Made by a program: the position numbers and the translations under genes. From Clostridioides difficile (GTDB taxonomy: Bacteria; Bacillota; Clostridia; Peptostreptococcales; Peptostreptococcaceae): a stretch of DNA of 64,000 nucleotides. Positions 55,636 to 64,000 of this stretch are shown here, in pieces. Where the stretch lies: NCBI GenBank assembly GCA_024919175.1, contig CP103804.1, forward strand, positions 2,852,001 through 2,916,000. Direction: 5' to 3'. The notes beneath the pieces are model-generated. The model saw nothing but the letters and a program-made list of their open reading frames with translations, searched no databases and was not told the origin of the DNA. Every line of letters begins with the position of its first letter. Position 1 is the first letter of the stretch.

Positions 55636-56448
55636 CTAAAAGTCAATTTTATTATTTAAAAGTTTATTGGACATAAAACTACATACAAATATGCTCACAC
55701 TTGAATATACTACAGTAAATACATTACTATATTCATAAGGTATAATAAATTCTACAAGAATTATAAATATTAGAATTTCCATAACTAAAAATAGAAAACT
55801 CATTAAAACCCTCATCTTATACACAGATTTATTTATAAGAATTGATGTAAATACTACACATATAACTCCTATTAGTAAAAATACATATTCTACTAATAGG
55901 CTCTCAAGGTTGTATGGAAGTAAAATATTTAACTTATATATTGTTTCTTGTACAAAATTATAGTTTGCAATACTGCCAAGCATATAATTAGGTAATACTT
56001 TGCTCGCAATAAATAAAGTTATGGTAAATAATATTGTGTAACTATAAACTAGAAATAGCACACTTAATAATTTAGATATATAAATATTAATTTTATTCTT
56101 AGGAAGCATCACAAGTGTATATATAGATTTATTTTTCATGTCAAAATCTCTATACCAAATAAAAAAAGCATAGCAGATACACACAAATATACCAAATAAA
56201 AAACAAGATTTTATAGAACCCATTAGGTTTCCAAAACTTGAAAATCCCATGACACTTACTGTTTCTATTGTCTTTCCTACTTTTGATAACTGCTCAGTTT
56301 TTACTGCATTTTCTATTATGTAGTTATAATCATTTAAATTTTTCACTAAATTTAAAAATACAATCGAACAACAACAAATGATTATAAATACATAATTTTT
56401 TATGTTTCTTTTTAAATCAAATTCAAATAACTTTATTAAATCTCTCAT
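55636..56448 (-). CDS. ABC-2 type permease, second copy
   Basis: A 270-residue permease with six membrane helices. The loop FDMKNKSIYTLVMLPKNKIN near residue 110 is nearly the same as FFSKNQSIYTLMMLPQDKFK in the permease at 57679-58503, so the two are paralogues. They presumably form the heterodimeric membrane part served by the ATPase at 58496. Confidence 0.82.
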   Translation of the reverse strand: MRDLIKLFEFDLKRNIKNYVFIIICCCSIVFLNLVKNLNDYNYIIENAVKTEQLSKVGKTIETVSVMGFSSFGNLMGSIKSCFLFGIFVCICYAFFIWYRDFDMKNKSIYTLVMLPKNKINIYISKLLSVLFLVYSYTILFTITLFIASKVLPNYMLGSIANYNFVQETIYKLNILLPYNLESLLVEYVFLLIGVICVVFTSILINKSVYKMRVLMSFLFLVMEILIFIILVEFIIPYEYSNVFTVVYSSVSIFVCSFMSNKLLNNKIDF

Positions 56449-56456
56449 CTATTCAC

Positions 56457-57668
56457 CTACTTTATTTCAAATTCTAAACTGCTATTTGAACTATTAAACT
56501 GTAATTCTCCCTTATACACTATTTCTTTAGAATTTTTATTTATTATATATAAAATAGTCTTATTGTCCCAAGGTAGTACGGAATTTGCTTTTGATGTACA
56601 TACAATGATTTTATTTGAATCAATTTCAATGTTTCTAATGCTTCTTTCTTCTTTTTCATCCAAAACATATTTATCTTCAACTAAACTCCCATCTAGTACA
56701 TTATAAGTGATTGAATTTATCTCTTTACTTTTATTGACATTATCCCCCTCTGACATTATCATATATAATTTATTATCTTTCAGCTGTGCTTTTTCCAAAG
56801 ACATTCTATCATAACTTTTTAATTCTATTATTTTATCTTTATTCTCTTCAATATTATACTCAAGTAAATTGATTTTAGAAGCAACATCGTCCCATGAATT
56901 TGCATTTATCGCTTCTATTAAAATATACATTTTATCTCCATCTTTACTAGAATAACTTACATCTATACTCTGTATGTTGTCGTATTTTTCAAAAAGATAC
57001 TTGCTTACATTTATACTTTTTATTGTCTCTATTTTTTTATTTTTAGTATTAATCTTTATTATATCTATAGTACTCAAAGCTTCTTCATTTTTTTCTGATG
57101 AGTCACTTGGAGCATAAAGCACAGATACATATAAATCTTTTTTGTATCTTTTTGATGATAGTACTTCTACTCGATACTCATCAATATCTTTATCTACCTT
57201 ATATCTCGTTCTTATAAAATTGTTACTATCTAATTTTCCATATTCAACTTTCTTATCACTTCCTTCTGACATAAATACACCTTTTTCTAGGTCTTCTTTT
57301 TTCTCATCTATGACAAAATTTATCCCTCTTGAATTAGATTTAGAATCATCATTTATTTCAAAACCAACATGAGCTATTGAATCCAAACCACTAGAGACAT
57401 CAATTAGGTTATTCGTATTCTCACTCTCTTTTACTGATTTTAACAATTCTGTTTCCTTGGTTTTATTACTTCCGTTTATTATATATTTTGAATTTATATA
57501 GCCATTAGAGTCATATCCAAAATCTATGTTTATATAGTCCAATTCATCTGGGTCACCTTTTATAGTTTTTATACTTAAATTATTTTCATTGTTCAATACA
57601 TCTATACTAAAATATATTGCTACTAATAAAAATATAATAAGTATAGATAACTTAGATTTTAATTTCAT
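56457..57668 (-). CDS. Membrane-anchored secreted protein of unknown function, first copy
   Basis: A 403-residue protein with an N-terminal membrane anchor (4-22), then a beta-rich extracytoplasmic part. It shows the same overall plan as the product of 54356-55624: anchor, STIDIIKINTKNKKIETIKS-type strands, INLLEYNIEENKDKIIELKS, and a C-terminal strand pair. It starts nine bases after the stop of the upstream permease (RBS GGAGGTGTGAC). A propeller-like sensor or ligand-binding role is inferred only. Confidence 0.75.
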   Translation of the reverse strand: MKLKSKLSILIIFLLVAIYFSIDVLNNENNLSIKTIKGDPDELDYINIDFGYDSNGYINSKYIINGSNKTKETELLKSVKESENTNNLIDVSSGLDSIAHVGFEINDDSKSNSRGINFVIDEKKEDLEKGVFMSEGSDKKVEYGKLDSNNFIRTRYKVDKDIDEYRVEVLSSKRYKKDLYVSVLYAPSDSSEKNEEALSTIDIIKINTKNKKIETIKSINVSKYLFEKYDNIQSIDVSYSSKDGDKMYILIEAINANSWDDVASKINLLEYNIEENKDKIIELKSYDRMSLEKAQLKDNKLYMIMSEGDNVNKSKEINSITYNVLDGSLVEDKYVLDEKEERSIRNIEIDSNKIIVCTSKANSVLPWDNKTILYIINKNSKEIVYKGELQFNSSNSSLEFEIK

Positions 57669-57678
57669 GTCACACCTC

Positions 57679-58503
57679 CTAAATAGACAACTTCTTATTT
57701 ATTAATAAATAAGAGATTCCATTTAAAATAAACATTATAACTATAAAACTCAATACATAATTACCTAAAGAATAGAGCTGTGTTCCAACAAACCCATAAT
57801 ACTTTCTAAACAAACCAATTATATTTATATATGCTGTTGAAAAATATAGCCCTGCTAAAATTGTCAAGGTAATTAAAATCACATAAAACTTACCTCTGTA
57901 AGAAAATGTGAATAATATACAACAATTTAAAAAAGAAATAGCTACAAGCAATAAAACTATATAAATTGTTATAAAAGATACAAAGTCGATTGGAATACTT
58001 CTTAAGTTTGAATAATATAAATCCTGTGCAAATGACATATTAACTATTGGAATATTTCTAAAAACAAAATTAAATATATGTTTACATATAAATAATGTTG
58101 CTATCTGACTTATCAAAAAACCATATACCATTGTTATCAAAGCTATTGACTTAGATATACAAAGCTTAAATTTATCCTGAGGTAACATCATTAAAGTATA
58201 AATACTTTGGTTTTTAGAAAAAAAATCCCTTTTCCACATAAAAATATAGTATATAAACATTCCCAATATTCCGTACAGTAAAATTGTTTGGATATATCTA
58301 AGATTCTCAATTACACCTATTCCATAAAATACACCTCCAAAATCTTCTATTGCTAAATTTATAATAAATTTGGAGTTCTTAAATTTATTAATTTCAAATA
58401 AATTTAAGACCAGTGTAATTAAAGATAAAAAAGATATATAAGCTATATAGAACCTCTTATTTCTCCTTAAATCTACATTTATTAGACATAGAAGCTTATT
58501 CAT
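57679..58503 (-). CDS. ABC-2 type permease, first copy
   Basis: A 274-residue, six-helix permease opening MNKLLCLINVDLRRNKRFYI. SKNQSIYTLMMLPQDKFKLC near residue 95 is the conserved cytosolic loop shared with the second permease. Its start overlaps the ATPase stop by eight bases. Confidence 0.84.
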   Translation of the reverse strand: MNKLLCLINVDLRRNKRFYIAYISFLSLITLVLNLFEINKFKNSKFIINLAIEDFGGVFYGIGVIENLRYIQTILLYGILGMFIYYIFMWKRDFFSKNQSIYTLMMLPQDKFKLCISKSIALITMVYGFLISQIATLFICKHIFNFVFRNIPIVNMSFAQDLYYSNLRSIPIDFVSFITIYIVLLLVAISFLNCCILFTFSYRGKFYVILITLTILAGLYFSTAYINIIGLFRKYYGFVGTQLYSLGNYVLSFIVIMFILNGISYLLINKKLSI

Positions 58504-59212
58504 TCTTATATACCTCCCTCATTTTATCTAATATAGACTTACCCTCTCTTTCTCTTAAATCTTCTGCATTAAATGATGTTATTATTTTACCTTCATCAAG
58601 AATTATAACTTCATCAACTAAACTTTCTATTTCTACTATTTCATGAGTTGTTATAATAATAGCTTGATTTTCTTTCATATATTGTGCTATTACCCCTATA
58701 AACTCTTCTCTTTTAAACAAGTCAATCCCTGTGAATGGTTCATCAAGTAATATGTAGTCTGGATCTTGACAAAATCCAAGTATTAATTTTACTCTTGCAA
58801 TATTTCCTTTAGATAAATTGTCAATTACTTCATTTTCATTCAGTTTAAATATATCCATCATTTCTTTTGATTTTTCTTTATTCCATCTTGGATAAAAAAT
58901 TTCCATAAATTCAAAGGACTCTTTTATTGTTGTATTACTAAAGTGAGATTCTACATCTGGAACAAACGCAAGTTTATTGTATATGTCTTTATTCATTTTT
59001 TCTCCATCTATTAAAATCTCTCCACTGTCGATTTTTATAAGTCCTGCTATTGCTTTTAATATTGTTGATTTACCAACACCATTTATCCCAAGTAAAGCGG
59101 TTATTTTTCCTTTTTCAATATTAAAGCTTACATTCTTTAAAGCATCTATTTTTTTTACTTTTAACCCTTGCATTCTTTTATATGTTTTGCTTACATTTTT
59201 AATTTCTATCAT
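58496..59212 (-). CDS. ABC transporter ATPase
   Basis: A 238-residue ATPase. Walker A GINGVGKST near residue 42, signature LSKGNIARVKLIL near 135, Walker B YILLDEPFTGIDL near 155 and the switch His in IITTHEI. The start at ATG 59212 is used because GGAGG lies within the longer frame's first codons. It serves the two permeases downstream. Confidence 0.9.
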   Translation of the reverse strand: MIEIKNVSKTYKRMQGLKVKKIDALKNVSFNIEKGKITALLGINGVGKSTILKAIAGLIKIDSGEILIDGEKMNKDIYNKLAFVPDVESHFSNTTIKESFEFMEIFYPRWNKEKSKEMMDIFKLNENEVIDNLSKGNIARVKLILGFCQDPDYILLDEPFTGIDLFKREEFIGVIAQYMKENQAIIITTHEIVEIESLVDEVIILDEGKIITSFNAEDLREREGKSILDKMREVYKNE

Positions 59213-59284
59213 ATTAGTGTCCTCCATATTTAATATACTTGTACAATTAACCTTATAAGTTAAGTGTTTATATTTATTAAAAAA

Positions 59285-59641
59285 CTAATATCTATCTTCT
59301 ATTATCTTTAAAACTTCGTCTTTAGTGACATTTATCGCCTTCATATCTTCTATAAATATAACTAAAGACTCATTTATTAGCTCTAGTTTTAGATTTTTTA
59401 ATATATTTTCATCAACTGTCACACTACTCTGATAGTTTTTAAAAGTATTTATTATATTCATATCACCCATCTCCTTATATGCTCTTTGAACAGTATTTAA
59501 ATTTACTTTTAAGTTAAGTGCCATTTCTCTTCTTGATGGTATTGTTTCTCCTGGTTTTAATTCTCCAGTTACTATTTGTCTCTTTATATGCTTTATTATT
59601 TGCAAATAAATGGGAGATGTATTATCTAATTCAAAATTCAT
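59285..59641 (-). CDS. GntR-family regulator, YtrA subfamily
   Basis: A 118-residue YtrA-type regulator: GntR wHTH at about 10-75 (QIIKHIKRQIVTGELKPGET, then LKVNLNTVQRAYKEMGD) and a short helical tail. It is the first gene of a six-gene unit (gntR, ATPase, permease, secreted, permease, secreted). Two matching operator palindromes lie upstream, supporting autoregulation. RBS TAGGAGGAAGT. Confidence 0.92.
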   Translation of the reverse strand: MNFELDNTSPIYLQIIKHIKRQIVTGELKPGETIPSRREMALNLKVNLNTVQRAYKEMGDMNIINTFKNYQSSVTVDENILKNLKLELINESLVIFIEDMKAINVTKDEVLKIIEDRY

Positions 59642-59657
59642 ACTTCCTCCTATTCTA

Positions 59658-59679
59658 GTGTATTAATACGATAATACAC
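59658..59679 (-). promoter_or_regulatory. GntR operator site 1
   Basis: GTGTATTA, six bases, TAATACAC: a palindrome 17 bases upstream of the gntR start. The same pattern recurs at 59732-59753. Confidence 0.8.
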
Positions 59680-59731
59680 TTTTTCTAAAAAAATACATTT
59701 CTACTTTAAATTTTATTTTATATTTCATTAA

Positions 59732-59753
59732 GTGTATTATACGATTAATACAC
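59732..59753 (-). promoter_or_regulatory. GntR operator site 2
   Basis: GTGTATTA, TACGAT, TAATACAC: the same arms and the same six-base spacing as site 1, 74 bases farther upstream. Two sites would allow repression across the promoter that lies between. The rest of 59642-59999 shows nothing else apart from the RBS of the next gene. Confidence 0.8.
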
Positions 59754-59999
59754 CTAATTTGTAAACACTTTTTTATAAATTATTTGATTTTAAGTCGTTA
59801 AATTATTGAAATCAAAATTCAAATAATAAGTTTACAAAATCGAGCATCAAATGAGAGGATATATATTTTATGTTATGTTAGACTTGAAAACAAGCAAACA
59901 AGGGTAAGGTTATATCATCAACGAATCAAAATACTTATATTGTACTAATACTTGATGGATTAATGAAACCACTATAAACATACTTGGGGAGGAAAACAA

Positions 60000-60458
60000 A
60001 TGAATTATAAGATTGAAATTAAAAACATCGAATCAGTCACAGCAGCTACTATGAGTTACAATGGACCTATGACTGAAGCAACAAAATATTTTCCAAATGT
60101 ATTTAAATCTATAAAAGGAAAATCAAATGGCGCACCATTCTTTTGCTACCATAATGTTGACCAAGAAACTGGTATAGGAGAAATGGAATTATGTGTACCA
60201 ACTGCTGAAACTCCAAATCGTATGGGTGTAACAATAAAAGAGTTTCCTAAAACAAAGGCCTTATTTTTTACCCATATAGGTTCATATAATAATTTGCCAA
60301 AAACATATAAAATGATATTTAAATATATTCAGGAAAATAATCTAACAATACAAACCCCTTGGAGAGAAGTATTTATTAAAGGGCCAGGTATGCTAATAAA
60401 AGGTAATCCAGATAAATATATTACAGAAATCATATTTCCACTTAAAGAGGAGGAATAA
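60000..60458 (+). CDS. GyrI-like small-molecule binding protein
   Basis: A 152-residue stand-alone GyrI/AraC effector-binding domain: VTAATMSYNGPMTEATKYFP near residue 13, FFCYHNVDQETGIGEMELCV near 47 and the C-terminal GNPDKYITEIIFPLK. Such domains bind hydrophobic cations or drugs and sometimes act as gyrase inhibitors. It leads an operon with an ABC exporter, so it may sense or hand over the exported compound. RBS GGGGAGGAAAACAA. The gene after it starts three bases later. Confidence 0.87.
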   Translation: MNYKIEIKNIESVTAATMSYNGPMTEATKYFPNVFKSIKGKSNGAPFFCYHNVDQETGIGEMELCVPTAETPNRMGVTIKEFPKTKALFFTHIGSYNNLPKTYKMIFKYIQENNLTIQTPWREVFIKGPGMLIKGNPDKYITEIIFPLKEEE

Positions 60459-60461
60459 TAC

Positions 60462-61424
60462 ATGTTGGCAATTGAAATCAACAATTTAGTAAAAGAATAT
60501 AAAAATGGTGTAAAAGCTTTAAATGGCCTAAGTTTTAGTGTAAACTCTGGAGAAATATTTTCTTTACTTGGTCCAAATGGTGCTGGCAAATCTTCGCTTA
60601 TCAATATTTTGACCACTTTTTACAAACCTACATCTGGTAATGTAATGATGTTTGGGAAAGACTTAATAAATAATCCCTCTTGGATACGCACTCAAATTGC
60701 TTGTGTAGCACAACAAGTATCTATTGATGAACATTTGTCTCTTATGGAAAACATGATATTCCAAAGCAAAATGTATAAAGTAGAACCACAAGTTGCAAAA
60801 GAAAGAATAAACTCTTTAATTGAAAAATTTGATTTAGCTAGCTACTTAAAATATCCTACCTCATCTTATTCTGGTGGAGTAAAACGTAGATTAGATATAG
60901 CTATGAATATGGTGTCATTTCCTAAGATTCTGTTTTTAGATGAACCTACTGTCGGTATGGATGTAGACTCAAGAAAAGCTATGTGGGATATGCTACTAAA
61001 AATTAGAAATGAATATGGTACAACTATTTTTCTAACTACTCATTATCTTGAAGAAGCTGAACTACTAAGCGATAATATCTGTATTATGAAAAATGGAAAA
61101 GATTTGGCACAAGGAACACCCTCTAGTTTACGTAGCTATATTAAGCAAAACATCCTTCGTATCGCATTTCATGATATTGAAGATATAAAAAAATATAAAA
61201 ATGATATTAAAAATACTTGCTTAGTTAAATTTATGAGTGTACGTGGAAATTCACTTTTTACAAGTGTAGAAGAGAGTAGAACTGCACTTACTTTAATAAA
61301 TAAATTTCTTTTAGAGCATAGTATAAAGTTTGATGCAATAGAAATTTTAGAACCAAGTCTTGAAGATGTTTTTTTAGCATTGACAAGTTCTAGAAAAGAT
61401 TCAAAGGAGGAATGGAAATGTTAA
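60462..61424 (+). CDS. ABC drug-exporter ATPase (DrrA-like)
   Basis: A 320-residue ATPase. Walker A GPNGAGKSS near residue 40, signature YSGGVKRRLDIAM near 139, Walker B ILFLDEPTVGMDVDS near 160 and FLTTHYLEEAELL near 195, with the C-terminal DrrA-type extension (ILEPSLEDVFLALT). It overlaps the permease start. It exports a drug-like or antimicrobial compound by family inference. Confidence 0.92.
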   Translation: MLAIEINNLVKEYKNGVKALNGLSFSVNSGEIFSLLGPNGAGKSSLINILTTFYKPTSGNVMMFGKDLINNPSWIRTQIACVAQQVSIDEHLSLMENMIFQSKMYKVEPQVAKERINSLIEKFDLASYLKYPTSSYSGGVKRRLDIAMNMVSFPKILFLDEPTVGMDVDSRKAMWDMLLKIRNEYGTTIFLTTHYLEEAELLSDNICIMKNGKDLAQGTPSSLRSYIKQNILRIAFHDIEDIKKYKNDIKNTCLVKFMSVRGNSLFTSVEESRTALTLINKFLLEHSIKFDAIEILEPSLEDVFLALTSSRKDSKEEWKC

Positions 61425-62167
61425 ATATTTTATGGCGTAATATGAAATGGCGTTTTAAAAATCCAATTTCATTTGTAGTTACTATATTACAACCTCTTCT
61501 TTGGCTTGTACTTTATAGCTCCGTCGCAAACCAAACTATGAGTGATATGAATATCGATAATTATACAGCTTTTATACTTCCAGGTATAATTGTATTGGTT
61601 ATCTTTTCATCATGTAGTAGTGGTGGTATCATCAATTTTATAATGAAAAATAGTGGCAGTTTTTATAGAGTTTTAATTGCACCTATTAGTAGATATTCCA
61701 TTGTCTTTGGCCAATTACTAGAAGCTATCCTAGTATCTTTTATTGAAGTGGCAATTTTATGCATAGTAAGTATATTCTTTTCAGTAAAAATAGCATCTGG
61801 TATTGGTGGGATTGCTATAATGATAGTATTGATATTTATGACAGCCTTTTTTTTATCAAGCCTTGCTTATACTATAAGTCTATTATTGCCAAATGAAATA
61901 ATTTATGAAACAATTATGACTGCCATTGTACTTCCTATTTTCTTTTTAAGCTCTGCTCTCTTCCCTATTGAAGATTTATCTGGCGTATTAAAAATAGCAG
62001 TTATGCTCAATCCATTTACCCATGTTATTAATACTTTACGTAGCCTAATATTTGGTGAAACCATTCTAATTGGAGATATACTACCTGTTATAGTTCTATT
62101 TTTAATATTATGTTGTGGAAGTTTCGCACTTGCTATGTGGAGGCTGAAAAAAGAAATGGCAAACTAA
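61418..62167 (+). CDS. ABC-2 permease (DrrB-like)
   Basis: A 249-residue permease with six helices: MLNILWRNMKWRFKNPISFV start, SGSFYRVLIAPISRYSIVFG near 85, and the NPFTHVINTLRSLIFGE segment near 205. ATG 61418 is preferred to the ATG at 61412, because AGGAGG abuts the latter. It completes the GyrI-ATPase-permease unit. No clear T-run terminator follows; CTTCAAATGATT and AATCATTTGGAG near 62191-62222 form a hairpin. Confidence 0.9.
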   Translation: MLNILWRNMKWRFKNPISFVVTILQPLLWLVLYSSVANQTMSDMNIDNYTAFILPGIIVLVIFSSCSSGGIINFIMKNSGSFYRVLIAPISRYSIVFGQLLEAILVSFIEVAILCIVSIFFSVKIASGIGGIAIMIVLIFMTAFFLSSLAYTISLLLPNEIIYETIMTAIVLPIFFLSSALFPIEDLSGVLKIAVMLNPFTHVINTLRSLIFGETILIGDILPVIVLFLILCCGSFALAMWRLKKEMAN

Positions 62168-62307
62168 TCTCTATACTCTAAAAAGATGATGACTTCAAAT
62201 GATTAATTAAAATCATTTGGAGACACCACCTTTACAACTCATGCTACTTGAATGTATCTTTATAAATTTATATAATAAACCATAAACTAAAGTACTTATA
62301 TTTATGC

Positions 62308-63363
62308 TTACTTATTAAACTTCTTACTACCTAACTTCATGTGGAACTTAGTATCTTTTGGAATACTTGGATTTATACCTCTTAATATAGGTATTTCTCC
62401 ACATATTAATTGTAATGGTACTATTAAGTTAAATGTTTGATAGTAAGGATTATCTATAATATCTATTTTTAAGTTTTTATCATTTTCTGTAACTTCTCTG
62501 CCTATAACAAATACATTTTCTGTCCATCCAGAAAGTACTTCAACCATCTTAGTTACTCTAGGCTCTTTTCCTGTGTCTAGTATAAATATAGTAGAATCAC
62601 TATTTATAGCATTATACACACCATGTATAAACTCCTCAAACTCATATCCAGTTACAGGTATTCTCATTGTCTCTAGTAATTTTAACGCTGACTCCAATGT
62701 ATCTCCATATGTATCAGAGTGACCTACTATTCTTATTTCTTTAGCATTAACTAACTTTTCTTTGTTTCTTTCAATCCATTGCTCAGATGATTTATATACT
62801 GATTCAAATCTATCTATTGCATCTAATATCTTATTTATCTCTTCATTATACTTTTCACTAGATATTATTCCTTTTTCTCTAGCTATTTGAAGACCTAATA
62901 ACATTAAATTTAACTTTGTGCAATAAAATCCTTTTGTTTTAGCTCCAGATTTTTCTTCACCACAATTCACTGTTAATATATAATCAGAAACCTCATCTAT
63001 TAGAGCGTTTTTACAACCCGCCATAGATGCTATTTTACAACCCTTGTCTTCAGCTAACTTCATAGCATTGTATGCAGAATAACTACTTCCACCTTGAGAT
63101 ATTCCTACTACTAAAGTGTTTTTATTATCAAATTTAAATGTATCTTCAGTTATCATAAATGGATATTTTGCTGCAACATCTATGTCTAATAAATTTTGTA
63201 AATATGGTTGTACTTGTAGTCCTGAGTGGTAACTAGTACCTGAACCTGTTATTATAATCTTTTTTATATCTTCTTTCTTAATTTCATTAAATAAATTATC
63301 TGCATTAGATATCATTTCTCTCATTTTAACTGGTGTTTCCAACATATAATCTTGTATTCTCAT
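62308..63363 (-). CDS. SIS-domain sugar isomerase/deglycase linked to a mannose-family PTS
   Basis: A 351-residue protein with two SIS domains. IIITGSGTSYHSGLQVQPYL near residue 36, VVGISQGGSSYSAYNAMKLA near 85 and IRIVGHSDTYGDTLESALKL near 212 are phosphosugar-binding loops. It lies next to a PTS IID gene, so it should act on a phosphorylated amino-sugar or glycated amino acid made by that PTS. Relatives include glucosamine-6-phosphate isomerases and fructose- or glucose-lysine-6-phosphate deglycases (FrlB, GfrF). I cannot choose among them. RBS AAGGAAGGCACACAAA. Confidence 0.87.
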   Translation of the reverse strand: MRIQDYMLETPVKMREMISNADNLFNEIKKEDIKKIIITGSGTSYHSGLQVQPYLQNLLDIDVAAKYPFMITEDTFKFDNKNTLVVGISQGGSSYSAYNAMKLAEDKGCKIASMAGCKNALIDEVSDYILTVNCGEEKSGAKTKGFYCTKLNLMLLGLQIAREKGIISSEKYNEEINKILDAIDRFESVYKSSEQWIERNKEKLVNAKEIRIVGHSDTYGDTLESALKLLETMRIPVTGYEFEEFIHGVYNAINSDSTIFILDTGKEPRVTKMVEVLSGWTENVFVIGREVTENDKNLKIDIIDNPYYQTFNLIVPLQLICGEIPILRGINPSIPKDTKFHMKLGSKKFNK

Positions 63364-63411
63364 TTTGTGTGCCTTCCTTATTCATATATTTAATAAATTA
63401 TAATTTTGTCT

Positions 63412-64000
63412 CTATAATAATCCTATTGCATGTAAAGCAATTCCTCCCACTATAGTGCCTAGAGTTAACTTTGTCACACTTACCTTTCTCTTTAACATGT
63501 AATATATTACAAATGCAAAGGTTAAAGGTAACATATTAGGTATTATTTTATCTAATATGTCTTGTAAAACTACTTCTGCACCATTCAAATTAAATTTCAG
63601 TGGAGTAGTTATACTTAACATGGTTGCAACCATTCCTCCTACAACAAATAAACCAACAGTCGTAGCCATAGACATTATTTTCTCCATAAGTCCTTCTCTT
63701 TGTATTCTTTCGAGAGAATTTACTCCGACTTGATACCCATATTTAAGTCCAAGCATTCTAAGGGCAAATGCTGGAATATTGTATAATAGTAGAAATAATA
63801 GAGGGCCAAATATATTTCCTTCTTTTGCAAGTGACACTCCTACTCCAGCAGCTATAATTCTAAATGTTCCCCAAAACAGCGAATCCCCAATTCCTGCAAG
63901 AGGTCCCATAAGAGCTGTTTTAACAGCACTAATTGAGCTTTCATCAAATTCTTGATTATTAGCATTTTCCTCTTCCATAGCTGCTGTTATACCTAATATA
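63412..64000 (-). CDS. PTS mannose/fructose/sorbose-family IID component (5' end outside window)
   Basis: The minus-strand frame has no stop before the right edge. From the edge it reads ILGITAAMEEENANNQ, which is the interior of an IID protein, not its N-terminus, so the apparent ATG at 63978 is internal. LMGPLAGIGDSLFWGT and NSLERIQREGLMEKIM are IID signatures, with membrane segments behind. It completes the membrane part of a mannose-type PTS, whose other components presumably lie right of the window. It precedes the SIS gene in one operon. Confidence 0.92.
   Translation of the reverse strand, partial: ILGITAAMEEENANNQEFDESSISAVKTALMGPLAGIGDSLFWGTFRIIAAGVGVSLAKEGNIFGPLLFLLLYNIPAFALRMLGLKYGYQVGVNSLERIQREGLMEKIMSMATTVGLFVVGGMVATMLSITTPLKFNLNGAEVVLQDILDKIIPNMLPLTFAFVIYYMLKRKVSVTKLTLGTIVGGIALHAIGLL

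Noticed and set aside
63412..63978. Complete PTS IID gene starting at ATG 63978
   Set aside because: The frame stays open to the window edge and the sequence there matches the interior of IID proteins.

Overview
The window is low-GC Firmicute DNA that looks like Clostridioides difficile. Signs of this are the AT-rich codon use, strong GGAGG-type ribosome binding sites, tandem-aptamer glycine, L-box lysine and S-box SAM riboswitches, a gcvT that runs into a gcvPA-like sequence, a class-F flavodiiron protein, and an extracytoplasmic superoxide dismutase. The species call is recognition from gene content, not a database result. Most genes lie on the minus strand.

Layout. 1-7.2 kb is amino-acid and cofactor metabolism under riboswitch control: glycine cleavage (glycine riboswitch), an HXXEE membrane protein, tRNA-Leu(UAG), an NhaC-superfamily transporter behind a lysine riboswitch, lipoate-protein ligase, and an orphan MetQ behind a SAM riboswitch. 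A TerA-like TerD-domain gene follows, then a membrane GGDEF-EAL protein with a degenerate GGDEF site, and a GntR-type regulator with two winged helices. 12.2-16.3 kb is a Fur-box-controlled ferric-siderophore ABC operon (yclNOPQ-like), framed by two direct copies of a ~118 bp element with inverted ends. 16.4-19.4 kb holds a membrane dipeptidase and a DUF819 membrane protein, divergent from an XRE-cupin regulator with a perfect 30-bp palindrome between them.

19.5-33 kb is the most coherent system: a ten-gene minus-strand Ter stress operon. In transcription order it encodes three TerD proteins, a Ca2+-type P-ATPase, YceG, TelA, an HpcH/HpaI-type lyase, two phosphoribosyltransferase-domain proteins (one with TRSP, one with PELOTA) and a HAD phosphatase. 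It is divergent from a cytosolic trypsin-like protease whose N-terminal half is a truncated relative of the operon's YceG. The protease fusion, and the Ca2+ pump sitting where Bacillus yce operons carry TerC, are the best leads in the window.

33-43.5 kb carries an AsnB-type amidotransferase, a secreted SodA, a YdjM-like membrane protein, a VTT/TVP38 protein, the flavodiiron protein FdpF, a two-PepSY lipoprotein, an MscS channel and an MFS transporter. 43.5-62.2 kb is rich in ABC-2 exporters: two YtrA-type GntR operons with clear palindromic operators, a NatA/NatB-like pair whose permease is fused to a CPBP protease, and a GyrI-like protein with its own ABC pair. Among them sit a DUF6194/WYL-regulator pair, a second degenerate GGDEF-EAL protein, and an amidohydrolase. 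The right edge holds a SIS-domain sugar isomerase/deglycase and the 3' part of a mannose-family PTS IID gene that runs off the window.

No CRISPR array, rRNA, complete insertion sequence or prophage was seen.
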